64,000 nucleotides of DNA from Dendrophyllia cribrosa. Its lineage: Eukaryota; Cnidaria; Anthozoa; Scleractinia; Dendrophylliidae. Both the position numbers and the translations under genes were made by a program. Position 1 is the stretch's first letter. Every line of letters begins with the position of its first letter. The notes under the pieces were generated by a model. The model was given only the letters and a program-made list of their open reading frames with translations. It was not told where the DNA came from and made no database searches. The stretch is taken from assembly GCA_024195265.1 (NCBI GenBank), contig JAJLRJ010000014.1, positions 19,432,959 through 19,496,958 on the forward strand, given 5' to 3'. Of this stretch, positions 30,714-42,000 are shown in pieces.

Positions 30714-31926
30714 ATGCCGAAGTCTCGACAAATATTTGCTTCATTCTTCGCAGTGACGACAAATATAAGAGAAGTAAGTCTGCGTAAAAAATTCTGAACA
30801 AAATAACGAGTTTCGTTTTTGACGCAAAATATAAATATGGGATTTCTGTTGACAAAATTTCTACCCTTCCTAAATTAAAGCTGAATGTTTAGAAATGGCA
30901 TGATAATTTATATATATACATGATAAAACTCGTGAAGTATATTGAGTTCCCTTGTTTGTAAGACGTCATTAGTTATATTGCTTATGTGTTCATTAACCCA
31001 AAATAAACACACTTGAGCTTGCTTCCGTCATAGATTTCCATTTCACTCATAAAACTATTCCAATGATAAAAGGTCTAGCAATATAGAAGAAAAGCATGAT
31101 AAAAATCCGGGGGTGGGGGTGCATGAACAACTGGTTTTGGTGGCTTGGGGTGGTCTTGAGGTCTGCAGTTTGCAGCAATGTCATCAACACTTTTAAATCT
31201 AATTAAGTAAACATGTTCTTTGAAAATATGTTGTGGTTCAAATTTTTCTTTGGTTTGAAAATTTCAAACCAGTTTAATTTTTGTTTCTCTTTCTCTTTGA
31301 AATTTTCAAACCAAAATAATAATTGAACCACAACACATCTCCAGATAAGCATTAAAGCATTAGGACATCAAATTTTGATGTCCTAACTGACTATATATCT
31401 TATGGTGAACAACATGTGTGAGTCGTGTAGCAATCACATGAAGTGAGATGAAATGTGAAATGTAAGTAATTACATTTCACATTTCAGCTAAACTATCCCA
31501 TGGTCTGTTCTTGCACATGTGAAGTTTCAAGTCATGTTCCCTTTCTCTCAGTTGTCGAGACAAATCATTTTGTTTTGGTTTTGATCAGGCAGTTGGAATT
31601 AAAGAGTTCAGAAAACTAGTTGTCAAAAATTAACAAAAAGCTTTTTTAAATGGCAGTGGTATGGCAAACTGCACGGCAAAAGGACATCTCACATTTTGAC
31701 GACTAACAGGGTTAACAACAAAACACTAAGAGTGTCCCTTCCCCCAGTAAAATGTGGAGCTGGAATCTGAAAAGCCTAATATAGATATTTATATTGTGGG
31801 TGTAGAATATTGAGTTTTTATCAATGTGTGTTTTGCAGATCAGGGTTTGTATATTGCTAGGTTTCTGCCTCACAGCTTGGGCTCTCCAGTGGCACCTTCA
31901 TTTGAGAAATCTTGTTTCCATCACAG
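30714..31926 (+). CDS. Candidate small membrane ORF or SLC4 5' leader exons
   Basis: Exon 30714-30773 (starts MPKSRQIFASF, donor GTAAGT) joins in frame to 31839-31926, which has acceptor TTTTGCAG and encodes a hydrophobic segment beginning IRVCILLGFCLTAWALQW, with donor GTTTGT. I do not recognise the product. If the next exon begins at 38479, the frame ends at 38555, overlapping the SLC4 ATG at 38548, and so would be an upstream ORF. If it begins at 38528, the frame would fuse into SLC4. Evidence is limited to splice-site quality, phase and hydrophobicity. Confidence 0.25.
31227..31342. mobile_element. MITE with TATGTTGTGGTTCAA ends
   Basis: ATGTTGTGGTTCAAATTTTT at the left and TTGAACCACAACACAT at the right are inverted repeats. 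The inside is a palindrome built on GGTTTGAAAATTTCAAACC. The related copy is at 32700-32873. Confidence 0.6.
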
Positions 31927-32699
31927 GTTTGTTGTTTAACTTCTTTTTAGCAAGAAGGTTAGCTTAAATCGTTTGTGAATGGCTCAAGTTGTATGGTTTT
32001 GCTATAGACATGTTGTAAATAACAATATCTTAAAAGATCAGTGTTTACGTGACCCTGTGCAAGGTTCTATATGCATATCTTTGTGTTCCATTTGTTGATT
32101 TAAATTCTCTCAGTCTACAAAATTAGCTCAGAGGCTTATTCTTTTGCTAGACCACAACTTGTCCCTTCTTTTTTAGGAATTGTTGAGTGGGTAATCTTGT
32201 GAGCACAAGCAAAAATAATTGCATGTCACATCTCATGCCTTTTGCTCACGTTTGTGTGGTCACCTGCTCGACTTTCTGGCCTTAGAAAAATAAGACGCTG
32301 CTCATAGAGTAGTTTTTTTGTACATTGCAAGGCATTTTCTTTTCCTAAAGCTCAAGAAAAGGAGAGGGACAGTGAGGTCTACATCTGTACATTTGTAGCT
32401 ATGTAAGTTAATAACATGCATATACATGCTGTCAGCTTCAGGTTACACAGCCAATAACAACTGGTTACCACTATGAAAAATAATTTCTTCAGGTTAAGAA
32501 TTTCTGAAAACCAGGGAAGGAAAACCTGTGTCGAGGACTGTTGAAACCCATTGAATATATTTCACTGTGCTGAAATTGAAACATTGGTGTATCAGTTGGT
32601 GCATTTTTCTGTAAAGGCCATGTTATTGAATCAAAAGCAATTTTTTTAAATCAACAAAGAATGCAATTCAGGAAATGCATTTTTTTAAATATATTTTGT

Positions 32700-32873
32700 C
32701 ATAAATTAGTTGTACATGTTGTCTTTCAAATTTTTTTCAAACCAGTTTGATTTTTGTTTTTCTTTGTCTTAGATTATGATAATGAATCCCAGACAAAGAA
32801 AAATGAAAATTACTGAAACTGGTTTGAAAAATTCCAAACCATAGAAAAATTTGAACCACAACATATATTTTGG
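32700..32873. mobile_element. Second copy of the TTGTGGTTCAA MITE family
   Basis: The right end AAATTTGAACCACAACATAT mirrors the family's left end. Internal GTTTTTCTTTGTCTTAGATT and CAGACAAAGAAAAATG form the palindrome. The left terminus is diverged. Confidence 0.55.
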
Positions 32874-33685
32874 TTTTTCTGCTAGTTGTGTGCCTCTCTG
32901 TAATATTAATAATGATATTGTAGGTCTGTAGATCTGTTTCAAAACACATGAACAAAGCTAGCTTACATAGCAATCTGACTTGTAATCAACAATAAGGAAA
33001 GTTTACTAGAGGCCAAAAATTGTTCACTCGAATATTTTCCAAATATATGTATCTGACAGTTGTAGGAAAAACGTTTATGTGACATGCTGTACTGTCGACA
33101 ACGTACCTCCCGTGGTTGTATATTATTCACAACTAGTATGAATCACTAGTATACACTTAAGTTGCTTGCCCATGATAATGTTCAATGCCGGCATTCCTCA
33201 AAGGAAAAGTGTACTTATATGTTATCTTCAGCTGCATCTTTTTCTTACTTTTGAAAAAAAATAAATTCAATATCATGGAATTCAGGTGCCTGAAATCTGA
33301 CTTCTACTCTAGGAGCAGGATGAAAACCAAATAAGACTTAATTGAATCATATTTAAAGCGATTTTTTCAATTTTGTTTTAAGCTTTCACTATCCCACTTC
33401 ATAATTTTTATATTAATGCTTAATTACTGGAGTTGAGTTAATAATATTTATGATTTCAAATTCTTCCATATTGTATAAGCTTCGTAAATACCATGTTGTT
33501 TACCAGGCTCGTGCGAGTTATTTCATTAACATTTTACTTTCGGAAATTGAGGCATGTTGTACTCTATTCATTATTGACTGTTTGTCAACAAAAGGAAAAT
33601 TTAGTTCAAATGAAGAGTGAATGCAGAGTTGTCCGTTTGTGTAAGAGACCCTGTGAACTCTGTACTCTGTCTACAACTCTTCATT

Positions 33686-33905
33686 TAACCCTTTTCACTC
33701 CCAGAGTCAATTGTGAAGACTTGTACGTAGTGTAGTTATTAATAACTTTTGAGTCTGTTGACGAAATCCTATGGTGTGGCCATTCAAATGAAACCTGTTT
33801 GGCAGTTCATTTGCATGGTACCATTAGTTTTTCAATATTTTACAAAATTAAATTTAGGATTTCTCTTGAATTTTGATCTTTGGCATTCTTGGTGGTTAAA
33901 GGGTT
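33686..33905 (-). mobile_element. TTAACCC-family element, reverse, single unit
   Basis: TTAACCCTTTTCACTCCCAG at the left and TGGTGGTTAAAGGGTT at the right. The core contains CCTATGGTGTGGCCATTCAA in reverse orientation. Confidence 0.7.
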
Positions 33906-36421
33906 TATAGCCAATGCATCCAACACTAAATGTTCAAGCAGTTGGTAATTTAACAGCCAGCAGTGTTAAGTTGCCTTTTCAAATAGAAAATACACCAAAT
34001 GTTTGCGTGGAACATCTATTAATAGTGATAAAGCGGACTCATTCTCTACTACTTCTGTAGACTTTCTCAAAGTCCGTTTTTGGTATTTTCGTTTTGGGTG
34101 GTCGTCGCGCTCTCGGGGGGCTTTGCAGTCAACTTGTTTGCAAGTCTACTACTTCTGCTATGCTGTCTAATACTGAAAATCATTTTGTGAGGGCTACGTT
34201 GTACTAAAATATGTGCGAGGGATATTACAATGAAAGGTTTGATTTATGTGTCTAGTTTCTTTTTCTTGTATGCCAACTCTATTACCCCAGGATTACCTTA
34301 TTAAACAGAAGTTTAGATACGAAAATTACCTAGTAAACTATAAAATTAGAAATAATCATTAATATGTTTAGGCAGTTCATGATTTAATGATGTTTAATTA
34401 TCACAGCAGTCATTTAAAGAAGACCTTTTCTGTTCATATGTTCATATTGTCGTAGGCAAAGGCTAAAATTAATACTTAAACCAATATTACTTGTAGGGTC
34501 GTAAGGTATATTGTGTTTTCCATGGTGTTATGATCACAATACCAGTACATGCAATCATCCTTTTTCTGCTTTAAATCTTTCATGTAGCTTGGTTGTAGAC
34601 CATTATGCCTCATATCAGACAAAAGAAAAAAAAATTACAATTAAAATAGAAAACTAGATCAATTTTAGGTTTTTCCGATTTAACACAATTTGTATTTAGT
34701 CTTGAAAAAAGGACGTTATTATCAGATTGGGAAGTTGTAATGACTCATATTTATTTGTTCTATCTCTAAATGAGTCATCACTCATATTGACAGACAACTT
34801 TATGACCTAATTAGAGTAATGCAATATATATTACATGAATAGAAAACACAACACGGCAGTTTTTGAATAGTTATTACTTATATGACTTACGGTTCTAAAC
34901 AGAATGATTTACCATTAAATCACCCAAAATTAACCTTGTCATCCAAATAAATAACACTTAAAACAATCCTAAAATTAACCTATTTAAATCCAATTTACTT
35001 GTTAAACATAGACTTTTAGAACTGGTAATTTTTTGGGGCTTTTTCATTCATTAAAATTACATGCAGTGGCAATAATAGATCAAATTTGAAAAAAAATAGT
35101 TTTATGGACATGCCTTAAGATTAAATTGACAAAATCTGGGCTGGATTGAGTCGTAAGAAAATTGTGACTGTTTGGACCTTGAACTAAGATCAAGGAGTTT
35201 AAATGAAGCTAACAATGATGATGCTGCTAATGGGAAGGTTGCTATAAACATGAGTTTTAACTACCAATATTATTAATAATGAAAGCTTTCTTGGCATCTG
35301 GAGTTTTTTGTTGCATCTCTTAGTTGGCCTTTGAAGCATACACGTAATTTACAATGTCAAAAAAGCAATTTAATTTTTTGTTTACTCATTCTCTCGGCTA
35401 AACATATAAATATAATATTAGGTTAGATTATTTGATAAAGTACCTGTAATAATTCCAAGAAATGCTTTGTCATCTTGACATAATGGTTTAAACCAAGAGT
35501 CTCAGTTAAGTTGGCTAGTATAATTGTCTGGCAGCCACAATTTGTAGTATTGTCTTCGTCAAAATGCCATGTAATGTGTAGTGTGCGACCACATGGGAAA
35601 ATCGCAAATTCACAATGCTTATGTTGCTCAAAGTCATACTTGTATTGTCTCAAAATATTGAAACTGTCATTTTCACGAGCCAGGAAAAAAATTCACGTAA
35701 TGTCATTGTAGATTGTCATGAAAAGGTCAGCAGAATTGTTTGGCTTTATCTAAGCATTTACCTACTTCCTGTTACATATGGGGCACTCAGAATTACTGTG
35801 TGAATGTGATGTGTAATTTAACTGAAGTTTTTAAATACACATACAAAAAGATGAAATCCAAACAATGCATTTCTCATCCTATATTTGAACTGGCCGTTTT
35901 TGATCAAAATATAATATAACCTCGTTATTCATATGGCTTCCAAAGTGAGTAGAATATAGTCACGTGATGACCAGCTAGGCAAAATATGTGCATTAAATTA
36001 TTTGCTAATTTTAAATAAAAATGATTTTAGAAACTGCCAGTCTGAAAAAGGGTCCTTTATCAATATTTATCAGAACATTGATTTTTTTACCTGTGGAAGC
36101 GTGTCACAGTACAGTTGCTAGATTTGGATAACACTTGTAAATTCTTGGCTCTGTCTCCGTAGGAAGAAAAATCAGTAATATTTTGTAAACATTTTTCACA
36201 TGAGAAGGTACTTGTACAACTTGAGTTTCAGCCCATGTGGAAGCTTTAATTACCATAGATTGACAATCAACTGTGTATCATCAGCATATATTTCCCAAGG
36301 TTACCCAAATCTACATCTACTAGCACCATTTTTGACAACTATATTTCAGTGGATTATAGTAGTCTGACTGTTTTGCTCCAGAGAGAAGGTAATGTTTCTT
36401 TTTTAAGATTACTTTGCTTTT

Positions 36422-36640
36422 AACCCAGGTTCCACTACCAGAGTCAATAATATTATTATGGAGACATGTAATGTAGTTCTAGTTTTTGAGTTTGTTGATG
36501 AAATCCTATGGTGTGACCATTCAAATGAAACCTCTTCAGCATTACTTTTGCATGGTAGCATTTGTTTTTAATATTTTACAAAATGAAATTTAGGATTTTA
36601 AATGAATTTTTATGTTTGGCACTCTTGGAAGTTTAAGGGT
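36422..36640 (-). mobile_element. TTAACCC-family element, reverse, single unit
   Basis: Contains CCACTACCAGAGTCAATAAT, CCTATGGTGTGACCATTCAA and the end CTTGGAAGTTTAAGGGTTAA, reverse orientation. Confidence 0.7.
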
Positions 36641-37249
36641 TAACAGTGTTTGAGAATTTAACGTGGTTATATGGACTTATCTTGGCTTAGTTGTGTTCCA
36701 AACATCTTCATGTGGAGTCATTTTGAGAAGATAGAATAATCAATCTGTCTTCTTTGAACTCATAGGAAAGGTATTACATTGTCTAAAACTTAGGAAGACA
36801 ATAATATACATTGAATTTAACCCTTTTCACTTTTCAGGCATGTGTTTCTCAAAACTATAAAGACATTAATGGGCCTGAAAGCAATTTTATTTTATAAATT
36901 CATTTTCTATCAAGTACAAGGTACATGTAGTAGTGCTGCAGTTTTTAGCCTGCAAACCTGCCCAACTTCAAAGTTTCACCAACTAAGTATTTTATTTCTT
37001 AGCTTTCAAAGTCAGCAAAAACTTATTTAATTTTTAAATTCTTGTAAACATATGCATTCTGCACCAGACATAGCTTTTCAGACCCAATATCTTTTGGGGA
37101 GTTTTATGAATGCATGTACATGTACAGCTGTGCATGTAGAAAATTAATGTAAATTGAATTTTAGGTCAAAATGATTTTCAAACTAGTGTACGTAGCTGTT
37201 CATATTTTCTTTTGTTCCGGATTTATTACCATAATCCAAAGACAAACAA

Positions 37250-37435
37250 CTAGTTTGAAATCAACTAGTTGCGTGTGCAACGTAGCTGTCCAAAATTTTA
37301 CAGCTATCCAATTACAAAAAGTTGTAATTAGATAGCTGTAATTGGATACCCACGTGACCGCGTGCCAATTACGCAAGAAATAGGCATGCGGATGACCAAT
37401 CATAATCGAGAATTTTGTTATTGATACAATTTACT
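37250..37435. mobile_element. Palindromic MITE, AGCTATCCAATTACAA type
   Basis: ACAGCTATCCAATTACAAAA and TTGTAATTAGATAGCTGT form a hairpin, with further pairing outward. A related palindrome lies at about 37635-37945 inside the next MITE. Confidence 0.55.
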
Positions 37436-37450
37436 TTAAAACATGCTTAA

Positions 37451-37886
37451 GCATGGTGATGAAGTGGTTATCCCGTTGCACTTCAGATCCCAAGGTCGGT
37501 GGTTCGAAGTTGTCTTGTTTCCTTAGACAAGAGCCTTTACTCCATGTTGTCTCTCTCCACCCAGGGCCGGGTTGTTCAAAGCACGATTAAGCTAACCCAG
37601 GATTAGCGTCAATTTTTAATCCAGTTAAATAACTAATCGTATCAATAACAAAATTCTTGATTGCGAGAACGTAATTGACGCGCGGTCACGTAGGTGTCCA
37701 ATTACAACTATCCAATTACAACTTTTTGTAATTGGATAGCTGTAATTGGACACCTACGTTGCGCGCACGTCAATCAGGTGCACTTATTGATTCAATTAAT
37801 TAGTAATTGAACTTCATGTCGTACAATTCAAGGGTAATCGTGCTCGTAATTTCAAATCGTCCTCGTGCTACGCACTCAGCCGATTT

Positions 37887-37927
<41 letters not shown>

Positions 37928-38408
37928 AGTCCAATTACTATTACTAATCAATGAAATTTTTTCTAAAGACTTTATGGCCTTCAGTTTCGACTTTGACTTG
38001 TCTTCACCTCTAGCTTAAAATTAGCTTTTGAAACATTTTTAAACAAGAGAAATTAAATCCTCGGTTAACTTTTAATCCTGGGTTAGTGCTAATCGGCTTT
38101 CGAACAACTGGCCGGCCCAAGTGTATAAATGGGTTCTGGCAACAAAATGCTGGAGGTAACCTTGCGATTGACTAGCATCCCATCCAGGGGGGAGTAGCCG
38201 CAATATTCCTAGTAGCTTTATGCTACAGAAAGTGGGTTTCACTGCTGTCGTTATTTTAAACACTCTATATGATAGACTAGCATCCCATCCAGGGGGGAGT
38301 AGCAATACTTCTAGTTGCTTCATGCTACAGAAACTGGGTTGAGCACCGGCTGAGTGGGTCACCTGTGGCTTGAGTGGGTCACCTGTAGCTCATGTGCGCC
38401 TTTACCTT
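37451..38408 (+). mobile_element. tRNA-derived SINE interrupted by a MITE
   Basis: The head (37451-37563) has an A-box-like TGGTGATGAAGTGGTTA and a B-box-like GGTTCGAAGT at 37501-37510. The body resumes at about 38118 with GTGTATAAATGGG after the interruption. The tail repeats a segment containing CATCCCATCCAGGGGGGAGT twice (38169 and 38274). This layout fits widespread anthozoan SINEs. Confidence 0.6.
37564..38117. mobile_element. MITE inserted in the SINE
   Basis: The left GGGCCGGGTTGTTCAAAGCA and the right GAACAACTGGCCGGCCC are inverted repeats. CTAACCCAGGATTAG pairs with AATCCTGGGTTAG further in. It contains a third palindromic element at about 37635-37945. Confidence 0.65.
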
Positions 38409-38547
38409 ACCTAACTTTAAATTGAACTGGAATCTCTTAGTCAGTGTTATTTTTTATCATGTTGCTAGGTTTCTATAGAAGGGTGGCCATTGCATCAGAT
38501 AGACATCTCTTATTGTTTGCCACCCAGTCTCCTATCATTGGCTGACA

Positions 38548-38939
38548 ATGGTTAAAGGAGAGAACAACACAACAGAAAGGAGGCGGAGTGAGGCTGCTGG
38601 AGCTCACAATACCATCGATGCCCCAGCACATGAAGAAATGGCAATGCCAACAAGAGAGGAGTGCCGTTCCCACATAGAGCAAGAATATCCTGAAGATTTG
38701 ACTGATGTGTTTCATCGTGGTAATATTCGCAGAACCATCCACGAACGAGAGGAGTTTGAAAAACGAGTACGGAGAAAATCAGTGACTCAGAAAGACATTG
38801 AAGCTCTCTATGGAGGAATAGCAAAGGACAAAGATGACAAAAATGTTTTGGGAGATGTAGATCCCCAAGATATTGATGTAACAGGTATTTTTATGTCGAC
38901 TGAATACAAAACATGTACAGGAAAAGAAAAATACTATGC

Positions 38940-38982
<43 letters not shown>

Positions 38983-38985
38983 TCT

Positions 38986-39022
<37 letters not shown>

Positions 39023-42000
39023 ACGCCATGACCGAGAGCCAAATATTTTCCGTCCGGCCCGACCTAACTCAGTCAATAAGTATTTTATAATATGACTAGA
39101 AAATACAAGAATAGTCTTGCGGTGCGAGGTCACTTGAACTCGAGCGGGGCCGGACGGCTTTTTCTGGACCGGCTCACGTCAACCCGTCCAGCCCCGCTCA
39201 CGTCACCTTGCCATCAAAAGCGTTTTAATGGTTTCCCAAACCATTTGAACGGATAACCAAATATTATTATTAAACAGTTTTTAAAAAGTGTTAAAATGGT
39301 TTTCTCAAACCTCAAACCTTGAAATGGTTTATCAAAATGCACACTGTATCAATCAAACAGTTTATCAGATTATTCACAGCAAAGTATTTTGTAAACAATT
39401 TGCTTGATATCCTTTTATTGTCAGTAGCATCAGTTCCAAAAGGATATCACTATAATAATTTGCATGTTTCTGAAGTTTCAAAAGATAGCCAGCAAAAGTG
39501 ACTGGAACTTCAGTGCAAATGCCAAAAGTATGGCAAAAGGAAAGCTTTTCCCTTGATTAGATAGAAAAACGGTTTGGACAGGTTACTAAATACATGATTT
39601 CCTTGTGAAAATACACAAAAATGAAATTTAAAAATTTGATCAAATTGGCACTTATTCAATAGCGCATTTCCGAGTTGCTGGTAGCTTCCTTTTCAAACCG
39701 AGGCCAAGGACAAAACCATTCAAGACATATGAAGATGAGTTTTCTTTCACATGCAAATTACCTAATTTCCATATGAATGGTTTTGCACTTGGCCTCGATT
39801 TGAAAAGGAGGTTAAGAGGAACTCGGAAATGGGCTATTATATGTACCTGTAGTAATTTCAATGTACAAAGCACCTATCAGTCAGAGTGAGTGCAAAATAT
39901 TGTATTGTATTGACATTTTGCTGCAAAGGACAAAATTTTTGTTTTATTGGACATGTGCCATAACACTTTTAATTTGTGTCTGTAGTGACATAGAAATACG
40001 GTCGAGTGGTTGCTTTAATACCAGGGGTTAGAAACAACAGAAAAAATTCAAATAACAAAATGTTGAAAGTGGTCATGGTCGCTTTATACGAGAGATGTTT
40101 GCTGATGAGAGGATTCAACTATAGTGATTTGAATGGAAAAAAATTGGTATTTTGGAAAATGGTCGCTAAGGAGAGATTTTGACTATAGTGATTTGACTGG
40201 AAGAAATTTGGGATTTTGGAAAATGGTTGCTTTGAAGAGGTGGTCGCTTCATAGAGGTGGTTGCACAAAGAGATTCCAATTTATTTTTATTAAAATGGAA
40301 GAAGTAGTAATAATTGAAAGCATTTTATTTTGATAATTATTTTCAGCCGGACGGAAAACTCCTGTTGCCAATCGAAAGATTTCAGGAATGCAGACTCTTT
40401 TAAGGACAACAGATATAAATGCTACATTGGATCGCAAACCACATGAGGTACATATATAGTTAACCCTTTAACCCTCAAGAGTGCCATTCTGATATCAAAA
40501 TTAAAAATTATAAATGCTAGTTTGCAAAAGTTTGATCATAAACCACATGAGGTGTGCTAGTGAACTTAAGCCTCTCTCTAATGGGAACTGAACTCCTAAA
40601 AGTGCCAAATATGATATCAAAATTTAAAAAAAATCCCAAATTTTGTTTTGTAAGATATACTCTGAGTATATGTTAAGGCCCGTTTACACAGGCAATTTTT
40701 TGTGCAATTTTTGTCGCAAGCAAGTTGCATCTTCAAATCGCATGTGTAAACGAGCGACAATTTCAATGCGATTTGGGTCTGATTTGTCGCGCGATGTTGC
40801 AGAGATTTCAAACATGTTCGAAACCTGATGCAACTTGGTGGCGATTTTTCGGAAATCACAGCAAATCAAGGCAAATCAAAGCAAATGTTGCACCCCAATC
40901 GCACAGGAAATAGCCGCTAGTTTACACTTGTGACCAAAGTTGCATTGGAGAGCACGTCAAAAATTGTGTCAAAAATTGCATGTGTAAATGGGCCTTTAAT
41001 GGTACCTTTGAAAAGAGCTGCCTAAGAGGTTTCATTTGAATTGTCACACCACAGGATTTTGCTGACAGACTCGATAGTTAGAACTACATTGCATCTCCAT
41101 AGTTGACTCTGGGAGTGAAAGTGTTAAGTTATATTGGTTCACAAGAGGCCTATATATCTGGGCCCTGTATATTCCATTCTCCTACTGTTTTCAGCAATGT
41201 CCCGTGCCCCTACCAGCTGCTACCCAAGATCTACCACTGGTACAATGTATAGTTGCAATGAATGGTCGGTAAAAATTTATATAGGCATTAACTGGTATGA
41301 AGTGGAATGTTCTATGTTTTGATAAGCCTGACATGACAGTAGCCTCATTTCAATATTTTGAAAATATTAATGCAGATTTTTAGAGATTAGGCCAAGTCAG
41401 AATTTTTTAGAAATGGTTTTGTTGTGACAATGTTTCATTGCATTTCTTTTAATAATGTTAAACTGTCACATTATCTTATGTTGAATTTCAGGCATTTGTT
41501 GAGATGGAGGAATTGACATCAAATGGAGAACAAATGGAATGGAAGGAGACTGCTAGATGGATCAAGTTTGAGGAGAATGTTGAGGATTCTAACCGCTGGG
41601 GAAGACCACATGTGGCTTCACTAACATTCCATAGTTTGGTTGAGCTAAAGAAAGGACTGGAAAGAGGTATTAATAGCTTTCCTGAAAATACAGAACCTTT
41701 TCTTTAATCAAGTTATTTGAAAATTTCCATGGCTACTAAAGGCGCTTTTAGATGAGGCAATTTTTTCGTGCATTTGCAATGCAATGCTGACAAGAGCTGT
41801 TGCAAGACAAGTTGTGGAAGAAGATAATTGCATGTGTAATACCCTCACTTAGCAACTTGTCTTGCAATGAAAAATTGCATTCTTGCGAGTTGCAGAAAAA
41901 GTTGAACACTTCCCTTCTTTTCGCAACATTGTGACGCAAGCTGTAAGCGTATAACATGCAATCTGCAACTTGTCCCACAATGCTTTTGTCAGCATTGCAT

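Larger units (their letters stand above)
31927..38478. other. Long AT-rich stretch upstream of SLC4, repeats only
   Basis: No conserved protein segment was recognised. It holds the MITE at 32700, TTAACCC-family copies at 33686 and 36422, a MITE at 37250 and an interrupted SINE from 37451. It may be one long 5' intron of SLC4 if the leader exons are upstream. Confidence 0.4.

Noticed and set aside
37451..37520. A functional tRNA gene
   Set aside because: A- and B-box-like motifs are present but no proper cloverleaf or acceptor stem could be formed; a SINE head fits better.
38473..38824. Two minus-strand ORFs of 89-90 residues
   Set aside because: They are shadows of SLC4 coding exon 1 on the opposite strand.
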